This document shows, one piece after another, positions 10,228-21,922 of a stretch of DNA of 64,000 nucleotides (its first letter is position 1; every line of letters starts with the position of its first letter). The notes beneath the pieces are model-generated. The model saw only the letters and a program-made list of their open reading frames with translations. It had not been told where the DNA came from and ran no database searches. The translations under genes and the position numbers were made by a program. The DNA is from Phyto melanocephala (lineage: Eukaryota > Arthropoda > Insecta > Diptera > Rhinophoridae): assembly GCA_941918925.1 (NCBI GenBank), contig OW799236.1, positions 66,302,685 to 66,366,684 of the forward strand. The letters are read 5' to 3'.

Positions 10228-10961
10228 TTAGCCAAGCCCGGCGCGCGTTGCTACAGCCCTCTAATTAATGAAAATGCATTCTGAATTTGAACTGAATATA
10301 TTAAAAATAATATTTTATTGGTTTTTATTGTAGTGCAAGTGGGTATAGAATATTTTTGGTTTTTCCATTTGTTCCAAAAGTGAACAAATTTTTTGGTGTT
10401 TCCACTCTTGAGCATGCGACGTACAGTTGGCCATGTGAAAGGCATGGATTTTTCCAATTCAATCCTGCAACACGCAGAGATTGTCCTTTTGCTTTGTTGA
10501 TGGTAATAGCGAAGGCAAGGCGAACTGGAAATTGTTGTCGCTTGAAGTTGAAAGGCAAATCGGTGGTAACCATTGGAATGCATGAAAATAATAAATTATT
10601 TTTTATGGGGGTGGCACTGCCCACTTTTCTAATTACAAAATCATATAGTCATGACAGCCCAATATGTGTGCAAAGTTTCAGAAAAATCGATCTAGTGCAA
10701 GTAGCTAAAAATTAAAATTTATTTTTTATTATTTTTCGGTGAAGTGCAAGTAGCTAAAAATTTTATATTTTCTTTTTGCATGGGCGTCTTTCAATTTTTT
10801 GTATATGTAGATGGCCGTAGCCCCGCCCACTTTTTACCACCCATAAACACTCCCTGGAATGTGTACAATAACTTGCCAAAGTTTAAGTCCGATCGGCTTT
10901 ACGGTTTCGGAGTCTATAGCTAACACACAGCCAGACAGAGTTTCACTTTTGTATATATAGA
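10228..10961 (-). mobile_element. Short Helitron with both termini and a helicase remnant
   Basis: Read on the minus strand it starts TCTATATATAC and ends in a GC-rich tract (gcgcgccggg) followed about 6 bp later by CTAA. The neighbouring host bases are A before TC and T after CTAA, the A-T insertion rule of Helitrons. It is 734 bp, internally deleted to a C-terminal helicase piece plus flanking non-coding sequence. The long GC tract and the CTRR end are both canonical. Confidence 0.8.
10325..10624 (-). pseudogene. Helitron Pif1-like helicase, C-terminal fragment
   Basis: About 99 codons. RLAFAITINKAKGQSL and HGQLYVACSRV are the last conserved motifs of the Helitron-encoded Pif1-family DNA helicase (superfamily 1), which drives rolling-circle transposition. 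GTNGKTKNILYPLALQ matches the usual C terminus. The Rep/HUH nuclease and the Walker motifs are missing because of the internal deletion. The frame still reads through to the normal stop, indicating a fairly young copy. Any activity would require a helper element elsewhere. Confidence 0.85.
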
Positions 10962-13567
10962 TTTGTTTTTTGCCAACTGGCAGTGAAAAGTATTACTAAA
11001 CGCAACTCCTTACTTAACAAAACTTAACAAATAAGATATTTCTATTTACATTTCAAGTGAAACGACAGAAAACTATACGCCGCAGCCAAGACTTATCTTT
11101 AAGCATTTAAGACATGACATTCTTAGGACTTTAACAGCAGTTCTGCTTTTTATTCATTGTAAAAAAGTATTACGTAGTGAGCAAACAAGTTCATTGCAGA
11201 CTTGTGAAATTTCCTCGACACATTAAGGAGTTTTAGGAAGTCCAAGACGAGGTAAATGTTAAATAATATCACTAATATTTACATAAAGATTAAAGAGTGT
11301 GTGAAGTGACATGCTTAATGGAATTCATTAATCACTTCCTATTTTAAACGTTTACTGTTATTGTTGTTTGATATTAGGTAGCAACTACAGCCACACATTA
11401 CTGGATTAGAATAGTAATTGTAGAATATAAAAAGGAGTAAGATATTTATAAATGTTTAAAGAAGGAATTAAAGAAATTAAATATTTTGTTGTTGTGTGAA
11501 TATGCTTATTTAGTTTTATGGAAAAGTTAAGATACATTATTAAAAAAGCTTAATTTCGAAATTAGAGAAAATGTTTTAAAATAATTTAAATTGTAGGCTT
11601 TGTGTTTTTAAATTGAATATGCACTTTTAACTCTTTTTTAGTCCATTAAGGATTGTAACATTAATGCTAAATTGTAAGTAAGAAGATTTTCTCAACTAAA
11701 TATATCAAGTATTTATTGAAATTAGTGATTAAATTAATTGAAAAAATAATAATAATCCTTATGAAGACGAAATCAAAACATGCATTCCCTTTAGACAAAT
11801 AATGAAAAAATATACAAATCAAATTACTCTTGAAATAAACCTGTCTCCTGTTTTCTATTTTTTAAATAATAAGCAGTATACAAGACACATTATGTTTTGC
11901 TTTCATATGGAAACAATGTTAGCATTTCTTAAATGCAATAAATTAAGCACATAAAATCTGTTAAGTTTAAATGTGTTTTCTTTCATGAAAAAGAAGTCTT
12001 AAAAAAACATATTTTTCAATGACTACTACATATCGTCTGTCTCAGAAGTACAGAAGTACTAATTTTTCAAACATTTGCTTGATGTAACATACAATACAAT
12101 TAATTATTGCGAAATTTGTTAGAAGCCATCCATATAACTTTTTCACTTCAACTTTTCTCATTTCGCTTGACTCGGGGTCTCCACGTAGCAATGTTTATTG
12201 CCGCAATTGTCAAATTGATTGCGTACATAGAAATTGCGTTGTATAGATTGCAGTTTTTCATATGTAGCAATCTGTTTGATAATCATTGCTTTGCTCAGTA
12301 CTCAGTTATTGGAAACCATCGTGTTAAGTACTTGCTTCTAATGACACAGGCATTTTAAAATTTCGGACTTATTTATGGTAGATTGTAAAAACTGAAGCAC
12401 TAAATATTTTTTGTTTTTACTGTAGATTTGACAAATATATAAATTTATTGCACGCCATTTGGCAGTAATTTCTATAGCACTGGTCAAGTCCCTTCATTAA
12501 GAACCCATATTTATCTACACTGTTGTCAAAATGCGGAGGAAAATTTTAGGAAAAACCCCGAAGCAGTGGTATTTTAGTATATATAACTCAGTTAGTTTGT
12601 ACTTGAATTATAAGATTTTCCTAGGAATATTTTTCGAAACTATGGCTTGAAAATTCCGTCACTATCTTATTCAGAATTTAATTAGAAGCTTGAGGAAGTT
12701 TTTACATATTGAAACAAACAAAAAAAAAAAACACAAAAACACTTGTTTAAATAAATGTTGCCTATAACTTTGACAATTTCCTACCGATTTTTAAAAAAGT
12801 TTTACGAATATCGTGATTTAGAACAGTAACAAACGTATCTAAGGATTAACCGACGACTGAAATATGTGAATTTTTATGATGAAAATGTGAAAAAAAAACA
12901 GAGACAGTCGTTAGTCGGAAAGTTATGAAGGGCTTGTAGTGGTTTTTATCGTCTTTTAATTTTCGAATATCGCCAACAGATTGATATAATATATACCCCT
13001 ATGCAACATGTAAAGACTTCTAAAAATTGATTTAAGCCAACAATGTCCGTCATCATTGAATTGATTTTCCTATTTTAAAGTTTTCAGATGATATAAAATT
13101 ATTTTGTCAAAAATTAAAATTGTAAAAACTACAAATAGAATGACAAAAGTAAGTCTTTATATGTAGTTATAGCTGTTCTCCCCCACCTCTAATTTATATG
13201 TATCTATTTCTTAAGCATTTGATTTCTTTTTCATTTAATGCATTAAAGGTAAAAAGTAGTATCACTGTAAAGCCTTTTGTTAATCTTTCTTTTCCATTAA
13301 AATTTTTATATTGTTTCCTCTAATGGTCGCTTTGAATGTTACAGAAATATTACCAATGATTGCAATTAAATCTATAAACATCAATACATTTTTTTATGAA
13401 CTTTCGTTTATTGGTTCCTCATTTGTATTACAATAGCAAAATACTTAATACAAAATAAAAAGAGCCATCAAGTACGAATGCAAATAAAAGAAAAATAAAA
13501 AGGAAATCTCTTTTTATGATGCTTCGGTGCTTTAAAGATGTTTTTTAATGTAACAAAAAAAAAAAAA
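10962..13567. other. Long non-coding AT-rich stretch
   Basis: No coding similarity. A 250-bp open frame at 12107-12358 (plus strand) is compositionally ordinary and unrecognised. Poly-A/T runs are frequent. No inverted-repeat element found. Confidence 0.45.
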
Positions 13568-13568
13568 A

Positions 13569-14203
13569 ACAAGTAACAGTGCTATATTCGGCCGTGCCGA
13601 ATCTCATATACCCTTCACAACGTGTAGTCATGCAATAACAATTGTTTGTATCATCATTCATCTCATATAAAATACGTACTTACATGTATAAAACATACAT
13701 ATAAAAAACATGCCATTGTAAAAATATAAATTGAGTTTACATGTTTGTTTCTAAAAAAAAATTACAAAAAAAAAAATATAAAAACAAATATGTTAAAAAC
13801 AAATATGTTAAAAACAAAAAAAAAAAAATAATAAAAAAACATTTAAAAAAATTAAAAAAAAAAAATTTGAAAAAATATATATAAAAAAATAATAAAAATA
13901 TAAATAATATATAAAATAAAAAAAATTATATAGGGCGATTGAAATTGTGATGAATTTCAATAGCGATTCATTCCCGGATATTTCCAAGAGATGGATACCA
14001 CACACAAATCTGAGGAACATAAATTTGCTTCTAAAAGTTGATTTCAACCAACACACGGACAGAGTGGCAGACAAACAGACGGTCAGGGCTTAATCAACTC
14101 CTCTATTCATAAGCTTTCAGAAAATATATACTTTATAGGGTCGGAAATGAAAATATTAGAAATTACAAACGGAATGACAAAGCTATATATACTCTTGTGC
14201 AAC
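13569..14203 (-). mobile_element. Family A dispersed element, 5' end eroded
   Basis: The plus strand begins AACAAGTAACAG, the hairpin ATTCGGC-CGT-GCCGAAT and TATACCCTTCACAACGTG, so the element's 3' end is on the left. The middle (13740-13930) is A-rich low complexity. The right part carries the family's conserved 5' block (AAGCTTTCAGAAAATATATA...GGTCGGAAATGAAAAT). It stops in TATATATACTCTTGTGCAA without the final TATACCC. Confidence 0.8.
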
Positions 14204-14204
14204 G

Positions 14205-14425
14205 GCTCCACGAAAAGCCCCCCAATGAAATAACGCCCAGGAAACAACCCCCAATGAAATAAACCCAAAAAAAAAGGAAATAACACCCAAAACCAGTGAA
14301 TGAAATAACATGGACAAATAAATGAAATAAACCCCAAAGCGAAAACGAAACAACCCCCAATATTTGGGAGTTATTTCATATGAAATAACTCCCATTGAAA
14401 TAAACCCCATCAGCAACAAAAATGA
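14205..14425. repeat. Irregular short-repeat tract, consensus ATGAAATAAMCCCCAAA
   Basis: About ten degenerate copies of ATGAAATAA/C-(A/C)CCCCAA, spaced unevenly by 12-30 bp, fill the tract. Spacers differ, so this is not a simple minisatellite. Minus-strand translation gives only aromatic-rich spurious peptides. The tract begins where the preceding element is truncated and ends just before a decayed ORF. Origin unknown. Confidence 0.75.
14366..14393. repeat. Perfect 28-bp palindrome
   Basis: GGGAGTTATTTCAT followed by its exact reverse complement, with no loop. It consists of two repeat units of the surrounding tract placed head to head. Confidence 0.95.
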
Positions 14426-14482
14426 AATTATGCCCGAAATTCATAAAAGAGTCAGTTTCACTAAGGATTTTATGAAGTCAAT

Positions 14483-14851
14483 ATGGACCAACAGCGAAAT
14501 CGCAATATTATTAAAATGAATCGTGTGGAGGCCCGCAAGCGTCTTCTTCATAATAAGGATATATGCAACTTCGAAAGTGTGCCAGCATTCATAATCAATT
14601 TTTTTTTGGTGAAAGAACATATAAAGCTAGTTTAATAGTGACTTCTTTTGGTGTTGTAAATGGTGCAGTTATTTTCCCTTTTACCATGGAAACCATTTTA
14701 GATCAGCCACCAACGAGCTATCCTAAAACTTTACGAATGGCTTGAAAATCCAACTCATGGGAGATATATGGGGTATAGTTGCAAAGTTGTAAAGAAGGCA
14801 GTAATTTTCTGTAATGGAGATGTGAGGAAGTATAGACAAAGAATGGTTTAA
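14483..14851 (+). pseudogene. Unrecognised protein, broken by two frameshifts
   Basis: Three abutting frames read like one protein of about 120 residues. 14483-14632 begins at an ATG (MDQQRNRNIIKMNRVEARKR...). 14623-14742 contains SLIVTSFGVVNGAVIFPF and METILDQPPTSYPKTL. 14735-14848 contains EWLENPTHGRYMGYSC and ends NGDVRKYRQRMV with a stop. Composition is protein-like in each segment only in the stated frame. I do not recognise the family; a small ORF of a DNA transposon or an integrated DNA virus is possible but unsupported. Confidence 0.45.
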
Positions 14852-15316
14852 TATTTCCAATATATCTAATTTTAAACCCAACTACCAAAAAATTATTTTC
14901 ATGCACATATGTACGTAAGAAATGGTAAAAAACAAAATGGTTGCTCATGAATTCAAGATGGGCCTTCAGATAGGATAAATAAACTGTCTTATTACTTATG
15001 TTTCGTGGAACTGTAAGTTGAACCTGGAAGCAGCTAGGGTACTTTAGACGACCATAAAACCACGTTATATATGCCTTCTTTTAATATATAGTGTGATCGT
15101 GAAAATTGAAATAGATTATCCTTATGTGTGGTTTTTTGTCAAAATGTACTTAATCGGTTAGAGTGACTTTGCTCGTATACACTTGTGAATATTTATAGCC
15201 TATTAACGGACTACTTTTGCTGTATATTGTCATTTGTAGAGTAATAAATATTTTGAAAAACCTGAGTTCTTGTAAAAATACAGGTTTTTAATATTCAGTA
15301 TTAAAAATTCTAAGAA
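14852..15316. other. Non-coding stretch
   Basis: Nothing recognised. GGTTAGAGTGACTTTGCTCG near 15156 shares the AGAGTGA core with the inverted repeats of the next element. Confidence 0.4.
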
Positions 15317-15318
15317 TA

Positions 15319-15800
15319 CAGTGCTGTCTGGGTAGAGTGAACTAATTTTTGCAGAGCGATATCTCTGTACCCAGGTTGTTTACTAAATCAAGGTTAATTT
15401 TTTTTTATTTATTAAATGCACTTATAGGTTATTAATTTTATTAATTTCCATGTAATACTAAAGTTCAAATTTATGACTGGAAAAAATTAAAAATCAACTT
15501 TGAGACACGACCTTTATGAAGCATGCGCGCAGACTTTAATAAATTAACACTTCATAGAAAGCGTATTTGTAAGAGTAACTTGTCAATTTACTCTAAAACA
15601 ATCGTTACTTTATTGTTATATTATGTTCTCTTTAATATTTATACTCTCCTTCGCCAAACCTAAAAACTCACTATAAAGTATGTTTACTCTATTAGGGTTC
15701 ATGAGTGTTCATTCTACAGAGTAGTCAATGTAAACATTCTGGTGTTGACTCTAACGAGGTATTCATAGCATCGGGAGCTCACTCTACCCAGACAACACTG
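15319..15800. mobile_element. MITE with CAGTGYTGTCTGGGTAGAG inverted repeats and TA duplication
   Basis: Left CAGTGCTGTCTGGGTAGAGT and right (reverse complement) CAGTGTTGTCTGGGTAGAGT are near-identical over about 22 bp and flanked by TA at 15317-15318 and 15801-15802. The 482-bp interior is non-coding and rich in ACTCTA motifs, possible transposase sub-sites. Tc1/mariner-type mobilisation is inferred from the TA. Confidence 0.8.
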
Positions 15801-16008
15801 TATTGCAAAAAATTAAATCCAATTAAACATTTAAGCTTATAAAGGCCAATTTTACCAGAGAAAAAAATTTTATATGATGATTATCTACTTAAATCTTTAA
15901 AGCAAAATGTAGCTGTAATATAAAAGCTTTCATTTGGGCTACATGTTATTGTATGGTACAACACTACTGATTTTAAGGTCACCGCAGTATAAGCCCTTAT
16001 ATATGTAA

Positions 16009-17896
16009 CCGACGCACAGAGGAGTATTTGGCCTGAAAAGCTGGCCAAAATTATTAAACGTGTCTTTTGAATTAAAAGTTCTGGTTTTTTGATAGTTTTA
16101 GTTGTAGTATGATAAAGAAATCTAGTAGCAGATTTTTAAAAAATTACACTGCGCAACAAAAGTACACTGCGCAAAAAAAAAATTTTTGTCTCTCCTTGAA
16201 ATAAAGGTATGTGAACTATATGGATTTTGATGCCCTTTATTCAAATCTGTTTTCCGTTTTTCTCTAGTACGCAAGGATTTGATTTTAAAGGCGTGGCATA
16301 TTTCACCCCCTAAATCATTGGGTTGCCTAATATATTTAATCATAACTTGTAAACGGATTTTCCGATTTTATTCGGAGAAGAATCAGAAGATGCACCGAAA
16401 AATTCTGCTTAAACTAAGTAAACACATTTCTTTTCTATCTATTACTATTTAAAAGTTATTAAAAATTAAATGGCGAAAAAAAATTTTCCTGCAAAATTCG
16501 TCAAATTTTTTGTTTTCAAAATGCCACAAAAAAAAATTTAAGAACCAAAAATTTAAATTTTTTTAATTTTTTTAAAAGCCACGTTCCTAAGGAATAAAAG
16601 TCGGTATAAATAGTTAAACTCAATTAACAAATGTTGATTTTAAAGGTTTAAACTAATTCTTAACAGACTGTATGTACATGCCTACGGTCTAATTAATTTT
16701 TTTTTTAAATTGTAATGCTCTTATAAAACAGTATTTTTTTTATGAAAAAGGGTTTATAATATTTATTTTATATTATTTAATACATAATATACGGAAATAA
16801 AAATTCCTTAATAATTATTATGTCGTATGTATATCCTTATCATCGGTGTCAGGAAGAAGAAGTGTGATGGTTTCTGATGAAAAAGCTTTTTAATTATTCC
16901 GTTCTCTTTGCGTAATGCAGCTTAAAAAGGGTCACTCAAAATATCTCGATTTTTATTGCTTCTGCTGAATTTCCTCGAATAATTCGTAGGATATAATCGT
17001 AAGTGCTTATTTCTGGCCTCGGCACCTTGTTCTGACAATTGGATGGTAGCCTGATACCTGTGTGCCCATGTATTTTTTTTGTACCTGTATTTATTTTTTG
17101 TAAACTTATTTTGGTGATAAATGCTTTTAATAATTATTCTTATTAGGTACGGTATATATTTTTTTAATATATAATGTTTTGTAGAGCAGGTATATAAAAA
17201 TATCCTTTACGGGGATGCGTGGGACATTGCCTTATAACAATTATGTTTGAAAAAAAATTTTAAAATCAATAATTCGAAATACATAAAAGTTTATGACGAT
17301 ATAAATGTATAAGAAAAAGTGCCTGATGAGCAAAAAGAGAAGAAATGTAAAAATTTAAAAAAATCGTCAAAAATAATGGCGCAAACTTGCACACACTTTT
17401 TTTTTGTTTCTAAAATAAGAGATTCCAAATTTTATTGTGGTATCAAACATAATTCGTAGAGATGCTAACCTCACTTTCAAAAATCTCTTCATTTTATTTT
17501 TTTTGCAAAAAAAGTGCATATTTTTTTTTAGCTTTTGTTCTAATTGTAACATGAATATTTAACATATTTAAATTTTTTTTACTTTTTTAAATAACTTTTG
17601 ATCAAACCTTTCAGCGAAAAAAAATTATTGTTAAACCTGTATTCGTTTGGCCGCAAAAAAATATCAAATAAACATCCAGAAACCGAAAAAAACATTTAAA
17701 TCTCATATAATTTTCTTCACTTTCCTGACTTTAGCAGGGTCTCAGAGCTACAAATCGCAACTAAAAGTCTTGAAAATTTACAATATGATGTAAAATATTA
17801 TTGTCTGTCGAGCTGCGTAGTTTTTAAGATTTCTTAAAATTCAGTTTTGCCTTTTTGGCCAGCTTTTCAGGTCAAATACTCCTCGTGCGACGCCCC
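16009..17896. mobile_element. 1.9-kb element bounded by ~40-bp inverted repeats
   Basis: The left end GACGCACAGAGGAGTATTTG, continuing GCCTGAAAAGCTGGCCAAAA, recurs inverted at 17850-17896 with few differences. The interior is non-coding, with a direct repeat TACACTGCGCAA at 16145-16175 and many homopolymer runs. No target duplication could be fixed, so the superfamily is unassigned; the TIR pair itself is clear. Confidence 0.65.
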
Positions 17897-19144
17897 ACAA
17901 GCGCTTTTATGAATCAATTCTTTTAATGGAAAGTTTAAATTAATAAAAAAAACAATGCAAAATGATATTATTTCAATTTTTTTGCTGATAAATTTTAAAA
18001 TCCCTGAATATCAAATTCTCGTAACAACAAATAAGAGATCACATGATCTCTATGAACTCCAAAAAAGTAATACTTAAAAAAATTAATTACAAGATTAATT
18101 TATATAAACTAATTTACAACATATTTTATTTAACTTGTAACACAGGCCTGAAAAAAAAATTGTCCCGGAACATGAACATGTAAAATAAAGTGATCCCAAC
18201 TCATTAAATTCAAGTCCGCTTTCAATTTTCACGTATCACGTGCGGATTTTTTCATGGGATGGCTAATATTTTCCCCTAAACAAGGCGACCATGCTAACTT
18301 ATTTCTATATAAATCTTTAACGGCTTGTTCCATTTGAAATTAAATTTGAAAGTCAATCTTACCTAACTTTTTCCACTTTTTACCATTTCAGAGTTAATCA
18401 GAAATTGGTAGGTATACCGGGAATAAAGCTATAAATCTTGAAAAAAATTCATAGATGTTAATTTTATTCACAATTAAGAGCAGGTACCTACTTTGTACCA
18501 TTGTTTTCATAATAAATACGTAATTAATGTTCTAATATCTGTATTTTATTTAAATAAGAATATGTCAAAACTAGACGAGATAGAAGAAAATCTCTGAACA
18601 GGTTTGGATTCAGCATACAAAAATCCATTAAAATCACATAACAAGGTTTGATCTCCCGACTTTTCTTTTGATGACCTGTGTAATTGTTAAGCATAGTATT
18701 AAATTATTGAAAACAACTAAATTCAATATTTACAGACAACAATTTATACAAGTTCGTTGAATGACGTATAGTTAGATTTAAATGGGTTTGTTTAAACTTG
18801 AACTGTTTACGATATTAATTTATAAATTTATCGAAACGAATAATACTTTTATTTGTATTAATAATTTGTTTATTCTTTGAAATTTAATCAAATATTAATG
18901 AATACAATTTAAGCACAATTAAACCATAGTAAAATAAAAAGGTTAAAATGAATTTAAAAAAAAGTCATAAGATCTATTACGTTTGTTTATCAATTGAACT
19001 ATTTATGCATGCATGAACACACATGTCAAAAATTACTATAAACTGTACCGAAATTTGCTTATCTCTTTCATAATATTAAACAGTCAGGAACAATTATAGT
19101 GTTACTCATTGCTTTGATCTTGATATTAAAAAGTCTTATTTTAT
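17897..19144. other. Non-coding AT-rich stretch
   Basis: No ORF, element end or tandem repeat recognised. Confidence 0.45.
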
Positions 19145-19770
19145 AATGGAATCTTATTATATTGCTAAACTAAATTCTATTTAGCATATCTCTTTAACTG
19201 TTAATTCCTTAAATTCATAAAAAGATGGGCGAAAGAGTTTACAGATCCATATATAACAATACAATTCCTCTTGTCAAGCCTACTCTTGAGTGTGGTATGG
19301 CATCCAACTAACAATGTTTACATTAATAGCATTGAATCTGTGAAAAACCAGTTCCTGATATTTTGTCTTTGGGGCTTACAGTGGAATTTGTTAAACCTGC
19401 CGCCTTATACTAGTAGACTTGCACTTATAGAGTTACCAACTTTAAAAAGTCGAAGAACAATGCTAAATTTTAAGTTTGTTTTAAATTTAATAAAAGGATG
19501 TAAGTAATATCGAATATTTTTTTAAAGTACCATCTCGTTTTACATGCAATTTTTGTCCGCTATCAGTAGGTTTTCAGAACGAATTATGCCAACTTCGATT
19601 TGTACCGAGTTCAATAAACTTTATCAACATATAGATTTTTTATAAAATGTTAATATTGTAAAATATAAAATAATTTTTTTTTTTAATAACTTATATTTTA
19701 CAATTTGTATGTACTGCTTTATAGTCTGCAAGTATCAAGAATCCATACACTCAAATAAATAAATAATAAC
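19145..19770 (+). pseudogene. Jockey-like LINE, 3' end of the reverse-transcriptase ORF
   Basis: The frame 19271-19507 includes VVWHPTNNVYINSIESVKNQ and GLQWNLLNLPPYTSRLALIE, then LPTLKSRRTMLNF, the region C-terminal to the RT domain in jockey-clade elements. DNA homology to the copy at 31373-32145 starts about 19145 and runs into a TAAA-type tail near 19752-19770. 5'-truncated and frameshifted; not functional. Confidence 0.75.
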
Positions 19771-20714
19771 CTATATTTTTAGTATGCTTTAATTTTTTAT
19801 TTATGCATTAATTAACTATTTTTGTTTTAAGAAATATTCTATTTTGACTTTTTTTAATTAATTTATTTCGAACACCCGCTACAATCTTATCTGTAAGTTG
19901 TCAAAATATTCTTTGTCATTTGCAAACATTGAACAAATGATAGAAAATTCTAATTTGTAATTTATTTCGAACACCCGATACTACCAGGAGATGATTTAAA
20001 AAGATAGAAAAACCCACACCAGGTTTGTTTCACATATTTCGTGTCCCATTGTTTTACTTCTACACAATACCACTAAGTAGTAAATTTTTTTATGCTTTAT
20101 ATACTTTTTTGATGCATTTGTCTTCTATTTTATTTTTTCTACATTTTTATTCTCAATAAATAAATTCTCTGTGAAAGTGAAATGATGCGTGAGTTATTAC
20201 TGACTCGCGTAGCGGAGAAGTGCAGGTAGTTGTTTTAAGTGAACGAGCAGCTCAGTAGTTAAAATAGCAAATGATGAATTGATATTTAATTAGCTAATGC
20301 ATAAAGAAGAAGAACAAATATCTATAACAACTTTATAGTAAGTGATTGGTTGCTACGTACTTATGTATGTTTTGTTAATATATAAATATTTAAATGAAAA
20401 AGTACTATTTAAATTCAATAAAGTGGTTGTGAGTTTTAAGATCTATAGCATAAAATGCAAAATAAAGACAAAGCAAATTGATGAAAATTAATACTGTATA
20501 AGGTGAATGGTAGATAGATGTGCACGGGATGGCCAATGTTGTATTATCTATGAACAAATTGTTTGAGTCATTTCGGAATTACCCAAGTTCAAAACGAAAG
20601 TGTTTTTTTTCAGCTTATAGACAACTGAGGGCGTCAATATGCGAATCCAATAACTATATGACTAAAATATTGTTACCCCCTCAAAATTAGAAACAAATAA
20701 AATCACACGACAAG
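19771..20714. other. Non-coding stretch with a spaced direct repeat
   Basis: AATTTATTTCGAACACCCG occurs at 19860-19878 and 19959-19977, about 100 bp apart. Otherwise nothing recognised. Confidence 0.5.
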
Positions 20715-20716
20715 TA

Positions 20717-21660
20717 AAGGGTGATTTTTTAGCTATTATCTTTATGGCAACACTGGTTTAAACAGCTGACGCACGTTTCGTGATTTGTTTCACTGTCAAA
20801 GATCTTTAGTTTGGTCTATAATTTAACCATGAATCGTCTTACAAACGAACAACGCTTGCAAATTATTGAATTTTATTATCAAAATTCGTGCTCTGTTAAG
20901 AAAGTTCATTGCGCGCTTCTTATCGAAAAATTGTGTTCAGCGACGAAGCTCATTTTTGGCTCAATGGGTACGTTAATAACCAGAATGGTCGATTTTGGAG
21001 TGAAGATCAGCCAGAAGCATTGCAAGAGCTACCAATGCATCCAGAAAAAGTCAAAGTTTGGTGCGGCTTATGGGCTGGTGGCATCATTGGACCGTAATTC
21101 TTCAAAGATTATGCGAATCGTAACGTAACTGTGAATGGTGAGTGCTACCGTGAGATGATATCCAACTTTATTTTTTGTCCAAAATGCAAGAGCTTGACTT
21201 GCATGGCATGTGGTTTCAACAAGACGGTGCCATATGCCACACAGCACCCTTAACAATGGACTTATTGACAGGCGAGTTCGGTGAACCTTTTATTTCACGT
21301 TCGGAACCGGTCAATTGGCTGCCTAGATCGTGCGATTTAACGCCTTTAGACTATTTTTTGTGAGGCTATGTTAAAGCTTATGTCTATACACACATGCCCG
21401 CTTCAATTGACGCATTGGAAGACAACATTGAAGCATTTGTTCATGAAATACCGGCCGAAATGTTGGAAAGAGTATGCCAAAATTGACTAAACGGATGGAC
21501 CATTTGAGGCGCAGTCACGGTCAACATTTGCTTGAAATAATCTTCAAACATTAAATTATATGGACCGTATTATCGATTCAAATAAAGATTTCATAAATTT
21601 TTCTAAATTATATGTGTTCTTTTGTTTTAACTTTCCTATAGCTCCTAAAAAATCACGCTT
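20717..21660 (+). mobile_element. Tc1/mariner-superfamily element, internally deleted
   Basis: Terminal inverted repeats AAGGGTGATTTTTTAG (left) and AAGCGTGATTTTTTAG (right, reverse complement), each flanked by TA (20715-20716, 21661-21662). The element is 944 bp, shorter than the usual ~1.3 kb, because a central piece of the transposase gene is missing. Confidence 0.85.
20829..21554 (+). pseudogene. Tc1/mariner-superfamily transposase, broken
   Basis: The ATG at 20829 starts MNRLTNEQRLQIIEFYYQNS, the N-terminal helix-turn-helix. After about 26 codons a deletion fuses it, out of frame, to the catalytic part: KIVFSDEAHFWLNGYV (first Asp), WCGLWAGGIIGP, WFQQDGAICHTA (second Asp) and RSCDLTPLDYFL (third Asp, 36 residues after the second). 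A TGA replaces Trp at 21361, and a 1-bp loss near 21486 shifts the tail, which ends in an EIIFKH-type C terminus with a stop at 21554. The all-Asp triad places it among mariner-like rather than Tc1-like enzymes. Inactive. Confidence 0.85.
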
Positions 21661-21870
21661 TAGAATGCAATAAATAGTTATAATCCAAAATTATATTTGA
21701 AATAAAATGGCAAATATATGGGTCAAATAAAGTAATTGCGCATAATCTTTATAACAAATTAAACGGCTTCGCCAGGATAAAACAGTAAATTATAAAAAAA
21801 ATGGCTTATAACATGCAAACTTAAACTTAGGCCAATCTAAGATGTGGTCAGTTTTTTCATGTACATGTCG

Positions 21871-21922
21871 GTGAAGGGTCTTATAAGATTTGGCACGTCC
21901 GAATATAACACTCTAACTTGTA
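21871..21922 (+). repeat. Decayed 3' end of a family A/B element
   Basis: GTGAAGGGTCTTATAAGATT, then TGGCACGTCCGAATATAACA and CTTG at the end: hairpin and terminus recognisable but mutated. The rest of the element is lost or unrecognisable upstream. Confidence 0.6.

Noticed and set aside
10356..10715. 119-codon plus-strand frame
   Set aside because: It is antisense to the Helitron helicase fragment, whose minus-strand motifs are unmistakable.
12107..12358. 83-codon plus-strand frame
   Set aside because: No motif, no splice context and no homologue recognised; within chance expectation for this length of DNA.
14107..14419. Minus-strand frames with runs of Phe/Trp/Gly that look like membrane proteins
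   Set aside because: They are translations of the ATGAAATAAMCCCC repeat tract in several overlapping frames; length and composition follow from the repeat.
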